DNA of 64,000 nucleotides from an uncultured Oscillospiraceae bacterium (GTDB lineage Bacteria > Bacillota > Clostridia > Oscillospirales > Oscillospiraceae), in the NCBI GenBank assembly GCA_934631005.1, contig CAKTXA010000001.1, positions 62,001 through 126,000 on the forward strand, read 5' to 3'. Positions 43,013 through 51,063 of this stretch are shown piece after piece (within the stretch, counting starts at the first letter, position 1; each line of letters begins with the position of its first letter). The notes beneath the pieces are model-generated. The model was not told the DNA's origin and ran no database searches. It was given only the letters and a program-made list of their open reading frames with translations. Both the position numbers and the translations under genes were made by a program.

Positions 43013-44427
43013 AGGATATCCTCCTCATTATAACGATCGACACTCTCAGAACCGACAGGGAAAAGCGGAGTGAGAGTAGAACTATAACTCATGTATAGAC
43101 CGTATTGGGAACGAGTGACAGCTACATACAGAAGCTTAATTTCATCTGCATACGCGTCTTCCTCAGAAACAGCCTGCGCGATAGCATCTGGATCTGGCAA
43201 TTTGCGGTCATTCATAAAAGGAATAAATACATGCTCAAACTCTAAACCTTTGGCGGCATGGAAAGTTGATAAGTAGACACCTTTGACGTGAGCAAATCCG
43301 GGCGTATCTTTATTGATTTCGGTTGTATGGCAGCCTTTTGCTTTAAATGCGCGAGCAAATATATCAATGTCAGATCGGGTTCGGCAAATTATAACGGTTG
43401 AGGACGTTTTGCTTGTTTCAATCGCTCGTGCAACTACCCAAGCAATCTCTGCGTACTCTGCATCAAATTTGACCAAAATCGGTTTTGGACCCTCTGCGAT
43501 ACAAATTGTCGCTTTTATCATATCCGAATCTCGACGCCAGTATTGGCTTGTCGTAATATCGGCGGCAAACTTGGTGATGGCTGCGGGGTTTCGATAATTT
43601 GCGTCAAAACGCCAAATTTTCTCGGTGGCGATTCCTGAATCTCGCCAGGAAAGACGGCTTCCATAGATTTGCTGTGCAACATCGCCGAAAAAGGTAAACG
43701 AACCCCCATCGGCAACCGCATGAACCAAAGATTTAATCATCATTGGCGAAAAATCTTGTCCTTCATCAACAATGATATGGGTATATCGGCGGGGACTGGA
43801 ATCTGCAAGAAGTTCGTTATAGGTATAAAACGCCAAATCATCCCAGTCATATGCTCTTCCAGCATTTTTGCGGAGTTCAAGGTATTTTTGATATACCTCA
43901 AAGACCCACTTGCGATTTTCGCGTTTTATATTTGCAGCGGCACGCCCGATGCGTTCGGCTTGGTAGTATTCATCAAAATCATTGAAACCAAAGCATTCGA
44001 TAAAAGTAATTTCATCTACAAAAAAGTTTACAGAACGTTTAAAAGTAGACTCTGTGGGGTGCTGTGCCCTGCAAAAGATTAGTGCCTGCTCGATATAGCG
44101 GGCTTTTCCTGAAGAGTTCAAAATGCCATTTCTCAGCGGCATCTTTGATCGGCTGTGTAAATAACCACGAGCAAATTTGTGATAACTTTCTACAACAAGA
44201 TTAGAAGGCGTCGAGGTGCTAATGCCACGCATATATTCTACTAAAGCGCCGTTAAATGTTACAAGTAAAACTTTATCGTTACCAGGCAGACTAGCCAAAT
44301 GATGTGCGCGAAGTAAAGCAATTGTTGTTTTTCCGCTTCCGGCAGTACCAAGGACAACGACATGTCCTTTTGCTGCAAGCGCCAAAACTTCGCGCTGTTT
44401 GCCCTTTGGCATGATATTATTCAACAT
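43009..44427 (-). CDS. UvrD/PcrA-like superfamily 1 helicase
   Basis: A 472-residue helicase, shorter than the roughly 720 of UvrD. Walker A GTAGSGKTT at residues 27-35; motif II VDEGQDFSP; motif III FTFFGDVAQQIYG; motif IV-V FHAAKGLEFEHVF; motif VI LLYVAVTRSQYGLYMS. It belongs to the compact UvrD-like group often found in defence operons. It is the first gene of the three-gene unit with 4-bp overlaps. A partner that moves along or exposes single-stranded DNA would suit a DarT-type enzyme, which needs single-stranded substrate. Confidence 0.9.
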   Translation of the reverse strand: MLNNIMPKGKQREVLALAAKGHVVVLGTAGSGKTTIALLRAHHLASLPGNDKVLLVTFNGALVEYMRGISTSTPSNLVVESYHKFARGYLHSRSKMPLRNGILNSSGKARYIEQALIFCRAQHPTESTFKRSVNFFVDEITFIECFGFNDFDEYYQAERIGRAAANIKRENRKWVFEVYQKYLELRKNAGRAYDWDDLAFYTYNELLADSSPRRYTHIIVDEGQDFSPMMIKSLVHAVADGGSFTFFGDVAQQIYGSRLSWRDSGIATEKIWRFDANYRNPAAITKFAADITTSQYWRRDSDMIKATICIAEGPKPILVKFDAEYAEIAWVVARAIETSKTSSTVIICRTRSDIDIFARAFKAKGCHTTEINKDTPGFAHVKGVYLSTFHAAKGLEFEHVFIPFMNDRKLPDPDAIAQAVSEEDAYADEIKLLYVAVTRSQYGLYMSYSSTLTPLFPVGSESVDRYNEEDIL

Positions 44428-44475
44428 GCGGTGTTTCCCCCTTCAGTAACATATTGCAATTTATATACTAACCCA

Positions 44476-44504
44476 TAATTATAATATCATAATTGATCTG
44501 TCAA
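44476..44504 (-). promoter_or_regulatory. Promoter of the helicase/DarT-like/ARH operon
   Basis: Minus-strand TTGACA followed after 17 bp by TAATTA, overlapping a TATAAT at 15 bp. It lies about 50 bp before the helicase start, which has AAGGGGG as ribosome site. Confidence 0.55.
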
Positions 44505-44752
44505 GGCAAGCTTTTAGGGGTTTACGCTTTGGGATTTACACTGCGGAGAAAATGCATAATTGAAGAGACTGACTTACAATATAGCTGGAATAGGGAGGCT
44601 GAGATGAAGAGAGCATTTGACGCTTACGCTGATAGTGCGTATTGTCAAGAAGTGCTGTACATTTTATCCTGCGTATTGTCGAAAATTAGCTATCATATTA
44701 TCTTGCGTTTTTTGAATACCTGCTGTATGATAGTCTCAGAGGTGATACAGCC
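44505..44752. other. Intergenic region between divergent helicase operon and DUF4143 gene
   Basis: About 250 bp. It holds the presumed promoter of the DUF4143 gene, for which I see no good hexamers. A 111-codon plus-strand frame (44,493-44,828) overlaps the DUF4143 start and has no recognisable product. Confidence 0.4.
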
Positions 44753-46111
44753 ATGCTTTTCAAGCGAAAGATATATGACAAATTCCTCACATGGAAGAAC
44801 GAAACGTCTGGACAGAAAGCACTGCTGATTGAGGGCGCGCGCCGAATCGGAAAGTCCACAGTCGTTGAGGAGTTTGCAAAAAACGAATACAAGAGCTACA
44901 TTCTGATTGACTTCGCCCGGGCGTCCGATAACGTCAAGGGCTATTTCCGGGAACACCTAAATGATTTGGACACGTTTTTCATGCTGCTGTCCGTCGAGTA
45001 TGGCGTCACGCTCTATCCGCGCGAGAGCGTCATCATCTTTGACGAGGTCCAGATGTTCCCGAAAGCGCGCGAGGCAATCAAGTACCTTGTGGCGGACGGT
45101 CGCTTCGACTATATGGAAACCGGCTCGCTGATTTCCATCAAGGAGAATGTCAAGGACATCGTCATCCCATCCGAGGAACGACATATCAGAATGTATCCGC
45201 TGGACTTTGAGGAGTTCTGCTGGGCGCTCGGTGAAGCGCCGCTGATGGATTATATCCGCGTGTGTTTTGACAAAAAAGAGCCGCTGGAACGGAGTCTGCA
45301 CAACAAGGCAATGCTGGTTTGGGGGCAGTATCTGCTGGTCGGCGGGATGCCCATGAGCATTGTCGCGTTTATCGAGGGGCATAAGGATTTCGGCAAGGCT
45401 GACCTGGAAAAGCGCGACATTTTGGAGCTCTATCGGAACGACATTATGAAAATCAAGGCGCAGTACCGCTCTAAGGTGCTCGCAATTTTCGACCAGATTC
45501 CAGGGCTTCTTTCCCGGCACGAAAAGCGCGTCGTGTTCAACCGCATTGCCGAGGGTTCTTCGGCTGACCAATACGAAGAAACGTTCTTCTGGCTGTCCGA
45601 CTCCATGGTGGCAAATGAATGCCGGCGGGCAAATGACCCGAATGTCGGGCTTTCCCTCAGCGAGTCCGATGCGTATATCAAGTGTTACATGGGCGATACC
45701 GGTCTGCTGGTCAGCCACGCGTTTGACGAAAATGAGCTTCTGGAGGACGAGGTTTATAAACAGATTCTAGCGGGCAAGCTCGGTCTGAACGAGGGTATGC
45801 TTTTTGAAAACGCCGTCGCGCAGATGCTCACTGCAAACGGTCACCGTCTGTTTTTCTACACCCACTACAACGACGAAAAGAAGCGGAACGATATTGAAAT
45901 CGACTTTATTCTTTCTAACAACAGTAAGACGAAGTACAAGATTTACCCTATCGAAGTGAAGTCCGGCATTCGATATACCACAGATTCGCTTCTGCGCTTC
46001 CGCGAAAAGTACAAGAACCGAATCGGCGGCTGCTATATCATCCACCCCAAAAATCTCATCGAGCGCGACGGCATTCTCTGCATTCCACCATATATGACAG
46101 GGTGTCTGTAA
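44753..46111 (+). CDS. AAA ATPase with DUF4143 (ATP-binding protein, AAA_14)
   Basis: A 452-residue protein. Walker A LLIEGARRIGKSTVVEEF near residues 24-41, Walker B VIIFDEVQMFP near 93-103, sensor-like YMETGSLIS; the C-terminal DUF4143 region ends with IEIDFILSNN and IYPIEVKSG, a PD-(D/E)XK-like nuclease signature (Asp, Glu-x-Lys). This family is widespread in gut anaerobes and its role is unresolved; a nuclease-ATPase in conflict systems is plausible. It is monocistronic with its own terminator. Confidence 0.85.
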   Translation: MLFKRKIYDKFLTWKNETSGQKALLIEGARRIGKSTVVEEFAKNEYKSYILIDFARASDNVKGYFREHLNDLDTFFMLLSVEYGVTLYPRESVIIFDEVQMFPKAREAIKYLVADGRFDYMETGSLISIKENVKDIVIPSEERHIRMYPLDFEEFCWALGEAPLMDYIRVCFDKKEPLERSLHNKAMLVWGQYLLVGGMPMSIVAFIEGHKDFGKADLEKRDILELYRNDIMKIKAQYRSKVLAIFDQIPGLLSRHEKRVVFNRIAEGSSADQYEETFFWLSDSMVANECRRANDPNVGLSLSESDAYIKCYMGDTGLLVSHAFDENELLEDEVYKQILAGKLGLNEGMLFENAVAQMLTANGHRLFFYTHYNDEKKRNDIEIDFILSNNSKTKYKIYPIEVKSGIRYTTDSLLRFREKYKNRIGGCYIIHPKNLIERDGILCIPPYMTGCL

Positions 46112-46138
46112 CGTTTGCGTGTTATCTTTATTAAAATT

Positions 46139-46185
46139 AAAGAGCACTATCTTCCTGTGAAAAAGGGGAGATAGCGCTCTTTTGT
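46139..46185. terminator. Terminator between the DUF4143 gene and the acidic membrane protein gene
   Basis: Arms AAAGAGCACTATCT / AGATAGCGCTCTTT (one mismatch) with a 16-nt loop and a following TTTGTTTT lie between two convergent genes, so it may serve both. Confidence 0.75.
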
Positions 46186-46234
46186 TTTATGTGTCGGCTA
46201 GACAGTACGGACTTTTGTTACAGTAGCGATCCGT

Positions 46235-47707
46235 TCAATCATTCTCCCATTCGTCCCACGCCTCGTCCTCATCGTCATACCAATCCTGATTATCCGCCCA
46301 TAAGTCTTCTGGATTATCATAGTCATTCCGAATGCTGCTAGAATTGCTGCTGCCAGACGAACTTGGCGGTGTCCAGGCAGGCGCGGAGTTGGGGCGACCA
46401 ATAGGCGACTCATGATAGGTGAACGCATAAATGACTTCCTCTGTTTCGCCTTTTGGCTGATGAGAGTGACAAGATGCTACGATTTGCCCTTCACTATTAT
46501 ACCAATCCAGGATTTTGTACCGGCGGTAGACATCCATGTTATCGTAAAACTGACATTTTTCTGTTTTGCTGGGAGCGCCAAGTGATGTGAACTTCAAGCA
46601 GCTCACAGGCATACCGTCCACAGGAAGTTTTCCGGAATACTTATCTTTTAAGCTATTGCTTTTTGGGGTTGTGCTTGAAGCTGCTGCACCTGTCTGCTTC
46701 TTATCCAGCTGTTTTTCTTCCTTGGATACGTTGTTGCCTTGTGTCGTCGTTTCCGTAGATTCTTGCATAGCTGCTGGTTGCTGTTGGGTCGCTGGCTGTG
46801 CCGGAACATCGGGTGTATGCTGGAACATCGGAAAGACCGCAACCAAGACAACCGCGGCAATCACTGCGCAAGCTACAATTTTCCAAGTGCCACGCATCTT
46901 CGGTTCTTCCCGCTCCGGCAGCGGCGGGAGTGTAAACACTGCCGGTTCTGTTGCCGCTCTTGCTTCACACGAAGCAGTTTCTTTCGGTGCAGGCTGCTTG
47001 GCAGGCAATTCTTTTGATATAGGCTGCATCGTAACATGTGGCTTTTCGACCTTTGCTGGTTCATCTTGCAGTATTTTCTTCTCCGGAAATGCCGTTTGCT
47101 CAGATTTCCGAAGCACAAATTTCGTTTTTTTCGGCGGATATGGTGCATCCTGTGCAGAGCAGACAAAGACATCTGTCACGCGCGCAAGCTTTTCCGCATC
47201 ATACCGGCCAACCGGAACCATAACAAAATCTCCGGCTTTCAGGGAAATACCGCCGGTCAGGTAGGTATAGCCTAAACCATGCTCTTTGAACTGTACCTTG
47301 CAGAACTGATAATATCCGCCGCCATTGTCCGCAGGCGCAGCCTCCCCATAGTAATCCGTCCAATGTTCCAATTCCTCCTCCGGTTCCTCATCTTCGTCAT
47401 ATTCTTCGGCTTCTTCCGGTTCTTCCGGCAGGCGGATCGCTGCCCAATATGGCTCAATCTCCTTGGCAAAATCAATTCCCGGTGCGCTGTCATCGCGGAA
47501 ATAGTTATAAAGACGGCTCGTATCGTCCAGAAGCTCCTGCAAATCATCATCTTTCCCGACGCGGCGTTCCGGCGGTAGATTGTCGAGTAGATTTTTCCAG
47601 AACGAACCGAGACGCTTCTCGGAAATCTCACCGATTTCTGCAAACAGTACCTGTTTTGCACACAGGACCTGATAAACGCTCTCATCAGCGGATGGCCTGA
47701 TCCTCAC
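46235..47707 (-). CDS. Acidic single-pass membrane protein of unknown function
   Basis: A protein of about 490 residues if it starts at GTG 47,707, which has GGAGG 6 bp upstream and lies inside the EF-hand gene end (23-bp overlap); the open frame continues upstream without a site. Parts: a helical N-terminal domain, an acidic stretch (EEPEEAEEYDEDEEPEEE), a domain around LTGGISLKAGDFVMVPVGRY, a Pro/Lys linker, one TM helix (IVACAVIAAVVLVAVF), a Thr/Gln-rich linker, a domain with CLKFTSLGAPSKTEKCQFYD and a very acidic C-terminus. It is the last gene of the restriction locus. Unknown role; possible surface anchoring. Confidence 0.65.
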   Translation of the reverse strand: MRIRPSADESVYQVLCAKQVLFAEIGEISEKRLGSFWKNLLDNLPPERRVGKDDDLQELLDDTSRLYNYFRDDSAPGIDFAKEIEPYWAAIRLPEEPEEAEEYDEDEEPEEELEHWTDYYGEAAPADNGGGYYQFCKVQFKEHGLGYTYLTGGISLKAGDFVMVPVGRYDAEKLARVTDVFVCSAQDAPYPPKKTKFVLRKSEQTAFPEKKILQDEPAKVEKPHVTMQPISKELPAKQPAPKETASCEARAATEPAVFTLPPLPEREEPKMRGTWKIVACAVIAAVVLVAVFPMFQHTPDVPAQPATQQQPAAMQESTETTTQGNNVSKEEKQLDKKQTGAAASSTTPKSNSLKDKYSGKLPVDGMPVSCLKFTSLGAPSKTEKCQFYDNMDVYRRYKILDWYNSEGQIVASCHSHQPKGETEEVIYAFTYHESPIGRPNSAPAWTPPSSSGSSNSSSIRNDYDNPEDLWADNQDWYDDEDEAWDEWEND

Positions 47708-47948
47708 GCTCCCCCTCCAGATGTGCGAGATCGCGATATATCCAGTTAATGAGGTCAGAGACATGATCTGCGAAATCCGCTGCAATTTGTGCACGCTTCT
47801 GCTCGGCGGCAGCAGCATTGGCGCGTCTGCGCTTTTCCTTCGCTTCGATCTCATCGCCGTAAGCATACTGATACCACCGCTGCCACTCGGCACCGGTCAG
47901 CTTGCCGTCACCGTTTTTGTCAAATCGCTTCTGCAAACCATAGAGCAT
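47685..47948 (-). CDS. Small EF-hand-containing protein
   Basis: An 87-residue protein. Residues 8-22 (RFDKNGDGKLTGAEW) form a canonical calcium-binding loop (D-K-N-G-D-G-K-L-T-G-A-E). The rest is a charged helix (AKEKRRRANAAAAEQKRAQI). GGAGGT is 7 bp before the ATG. It lies 58 bp after the type III restriction subunit and overlaps the acidic membrane protein. One EF-hand in a bacterial restriction operon is unusual; the function is not known. Confidence 0.75.
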   Translation of the reverse strand: MLYGLQKRFDKNGDGKLTGAEWQRWYQYAYGDEIEAKEKRRRANAAAAEQKRAQIAADFADHVSDLINWIYRDLAHLEGEREDQAIR

Positions 47949-48006
47949 AGAACATACCTCCTGTTTTCAAGGACATTCTATCACGCGTACTGTCCCAAAA
48001 TTTGGA

Positions 48007-51000
48007 CTATATGACCTTCTGCATCAGCTTTTCAAAGCTGTCCACGACTTCATAGACAACTTCTTCATTGCTGATTGCCGCGAAGTGGCGGCGCGCGCAT
48101 TCGATTTTCGCGTTTTCAACGCCGCGCAGCTCCAACGAATCCGTATTGCCCTTGGTTTCTGCGACGAAGAAAATGTGCCGGACGCTGCCCTCTGTAAACG
48201 CAATGGCCCAGTCAGGGTTATAATGCCCGACCGGTGTGGAGATGAAGAAGCTGTTCGGCAGCTTGACATAGACGGCGACTTTTTCGCTGATGTCCAGTTC
48301 TCCGGCAAACTTCCGCTCGTTTTCCGAGTCATAGATCACATGGTCATAAAGACTCTTTTCCGCGCGCATCGCGCTGACGTTCAGCTTTCCACGCAGCTTT
48401 CCGGCAGCAAAAATGTCGCTGTCATAGGCCGCCTCCAGCCGGTTGTATGTAATGTGTTCCACGATCATCGTCGCTTTTTGATTATTGATGATCCGGCCGA
48501 CTTTCAGAATAAACGCTTCTGGATTGTTCCGGAACATGGCAAACTTGAGCGGCGACATACCCTGCAAAATTGCAGCAATGCTGGCGCGCGTGAGCCCGGT
48601 TTCCTCGACCAGCTTTCCGATGAGGTCATACCGCACACTGCCGAGCGGGGTCGTTTCGGGTGTCTGCTGGTCTGTCTTTGTCTTGCGGAAGCCCTCGCCG
48701 TTTTCCAGCTGCTCTTTGGACACCAAACGGTCTGCCTGCTCGCCGTATTCCTTTCGGATCACGACCTGTGCAACATCCAGCTTTTCATCCAGTTCCCGAA
48801 TGGAATTTTGAATCAGCTCCTGCGTATCAAAGGATACTGTATAGACGGATTTATGGTTGATTCTGTTCCAGAGCGCAAGGAATTCCTTCTTTTTCAGCTT
48901 CTCCGGATCCAAATGTGCTTCCACATTGCCGCCGTTGGCGTCCTCTGGGAGAATGCTGCGGCCATCGAAAATCGAGGAGAGCACGCGCACGACCGATGCT
49001 GCACAATCCTGCACCTCTGCGGCCACCTGCACCGTTCCGTTCTGCTTGTCCGCATAATATTTGTCAGTCAGCTCTCCGCGGCGGACATAGCCGTTTTGAA
49101 TCAGATCTTCGTAGATGGCGTCCGCCAGTTCTTTTGTGACGCGCACCGACTCGCCATTGGCATTTTGCAGATCTTTACCAAAAAACAGCTGCGGCTCGAC
49201 CTTGCGCGGCCGGTCAGCCAGAACCTCAGAAAGACCAGCCTGCAGCGCTTTCACATACTCTCCAAACGAAAAATCCGTAATGATTGTCAGCTTGTTGAGC
49301 TCCTGTACCTCGCCACCAAGCACGCTCTCGTCCATGCGCTCGCCCTGCTGGTTGACGCACAGGCGCAGGCCGCGCCCGATCTCCTGCCTGCTGCGAATGT
49401 CCGAATCGCTCTGCTTTTTCAGCGTGCAGATCTGGAACACGTTCGGGTTGTCCCAGCCCTCGCGGAGCGCGGAGTGGGAGAAAATGAACCGTACCGGCTC
49501 GTCCATGCTGAGCAGCCGCTCTTTGTCCTTCATAATGAGGTCGTACGCCTCAGCATCGTCGGAAAGCTGCGTTTTGCGGTCAACCTTGCTCTCCACGAAG
49601 CGTGCTTTCTTGCCCTTTTTCTTGTCGATGGAGAAATAGCCCTGATGCGTCCGGTGCGGGTCGATTTTGTTCAGATACGCCATGTACGCTTCGTCACCAA
49701 ACTCGCGCTGTAAATTGTCGACGACGTTTTCATATTCTTCCTCAAACATCTGCGCATACTCGCCGTTGCGCCCTGCGTCGTCATCGCCGTCATAGCTGCG
49801 GTATTTGGAAACCTCGTCAATGAAAAACAGGCTCAGAACCTTGATCCCGCGCGGGTACAGTTCCCGCTCCCGCTGGATGTGGGTGCGGATCGTTTCGCGA
49901 ATCTGGATACGCCGCTGGAGCGATACCAGCTGCTCGTTGCCACAGATCTGCCCCGCGTAGATTTTCAGGCCGTTCAGGAACGTGACTGAATTATCGCGGC
50001 CGTCAATGCCGTTTGGCAGAATCCGATAGCGGTCCGCATATTCGGCCAGACCGTTGGAGAGGTCATACAGATCATCGCCGCCATAGACCTTTTTCACGAC
50101 CGTTCTCGTGCCAGTTTTCCCTTTGACTTCAAAGCCAAGGCGCGCCGTCGGCGCTTTGTCCTTATAGAGGTCAATGCCCTCGCAGTAGATATAGCCGTTC
50201 GTCGCCGTGCTGCCTTCCAGTGTCACGCCGAGGGCGGCAATTTTCTTGACCAGATGCTGATTATAGGCGTCCAGCGCGTCAAGCCGATAGACCATGTCAT
50301 ATTTTTCCTTGTGCGTAGCGGAATAGCGCAGCGTAAAGAGCGACTGGAACTTTTTGAGGCTTTCCTTGGTCTGCTTGCCCTCCACACTCTGCGGCTCGTC
50401 GATGATCAGAATCGGATTCGTCTTCGCAATAATGTCGATGGGCTTGCGGCTGCGGAAGGTGTCAAGCTTTTTGTCAATGATGCGCTGGTTCTTGCTGGAA
50501 TTGAACGCCTGCATATTGATGATCATGACGTTGATCGCGCTGTCAGACGCAAAGCGGTCTACCTCCGTCAGACGGTCGGAATTGTAGATGAAGAAACGGA
50601 TCTTCTTGTTGTATTCGCCTGCAAAATGCTCCTGCGTGGTCTGGAGTGATTTATAGACGCCCTCGCGGATAGCGACGGATGGCACGACGATGATGAACTT
50701 GCTCCAGCCGTAGCGCTTGTTCAGCTCATACATCGTTTTGACGTAGGTATAGGTCTTACCCGTGCCGGTCTCCATTTCGATCGAGAGATTGACGCCCGAC
50801 CCTGTCAGCTCGTCCGAGGGCTTGAGTCCGTTTCTGCGCTGCACCGCGCGCAGGTTGTCCAGCAGCTTCCGGTTTGTCAGCTCCGGCACGAGCGGCTGAT
50901 TGCGGAAGCCGACCTCGGTATCATAGGTACTTATCTGCACGCCCGTCAGATCGCCAAGATCGCGGCGATACGTCACCGTGCGGTACGGCTGACCGCAGAA

Positions 51001-51063
51001 CACGTCGCAGACGGCATCGGCCGCTTCGGCCTGAAACGGCTGGTGCTTGAATTGCAGCTTCAT
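48007..51063 (-). CDS. Type III restriction endonuclease subunit R (Res)
   Basis: A 1018-residue ATP-dependent translocase-nuclease. Helicase motif I METGTGKTY (97-105), motif II LIIDEPQSVEG, motif III LRYSATHKEKY, motif VI SRQEIGRGLRLCV. The C-terminal nuclease is PD-(D/E)XK: GHYNPDWAIAF and FFVAETKGNTD with D, E and K in place. With the Mod subunit it would cut unmodified DNA after translocation. The start overlaps the Mod stop by 1 bp (TGATG), so assembly is probably translationally coupled. Confidence 0.95.
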   Translation of the reverse strand: MKLQFKHQPFQAEAADAVCDVFCGQPYRTVTYRRDLGDLTGVQISTYDTEVGFRNQPLVPELTNRKLLDNLRAVQRRNGLKPSDELTGSGVNLSIEMETGTGKTYTYVKTMYELNKRYGWSKFIIVVPSVAIREGVYKSLQTTQEHFAGEYNKKIRFFIYNSDRLTEVDRFASDSAINVMIINMQAFNSSKNQRIIDKKLDTFRSRKPIDIIAKTNPILIIDEPQSVEGKQTKESLKKFQSLFTLRYSATHKEKYDMVYRLDALDAYNQHLVKKIAALGVTLEGSTATNGYIYCEGIDLYKDKAPTARLGFEVKGKTGTRTVVKKVYGGDDLYDLSNGLAEYADRYRILPNGIDGRDNSVTFLNGLKIYAGQICGNEQLVSLQRRIQIRETIRTHIQRERELYPRGIKVLSLFFIDEVSKYRSYDGDDDAGRNGEYAQMFEEEYENVVDNLQREFGDEAYMAYLNKIDPHRTHQGYFSIDKKKGKKARFVESKVDRKTQLSDDAEAYDLIMKDKERLLSMDEPVRFIFSHSALREGWDNPNVFQICTLKKQSDSDIRSRQEIGRGLRLCVNQQGERMDESVLGGEVQELNKLTIITDFSFGEYVKALQAGLSEVLADRPRKVEPQLFFGKDLQNANGESVRVTKELADAIYEDLIQNGYVRRGELTDKYYADKQNGTVQVAAEVQDCAASVVRVLSSIFDGRSILPEDANGGNVEAHLDPEKLKKKEFLALWNRINHKSVYTVSFDTQELIQNSIRELDEKLDVAQVVIRKEYGEQADRLVSKEQLENGEGFRKTKTDQQTPETTPLGSVRYDLIGKLVEETGLTRASIAAILQGMSPLKFAMFRNNPEAFILKVGRIINNQKATMIVEHITYNRLEAAYDSDIFAAGKLRGKLNVSAMRAEKSLYDHVIYDSENERKFAGELDISEKVAVYVKLPNSFFISTPVGHYNPDWAIAFTEGSVRHIFFVAETKGNTDSLELRGVENAKIECARRHFAAISNEEVVYEVVDSFEKLMQKVI

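Noticed and set aside
44493..44828. A 111-codon plus-strand ORF before the DUF4143 gene
   Set aside because: Overlaps the DUF4143 start in another frame, has no ribosome site and covers the helicase promoter.
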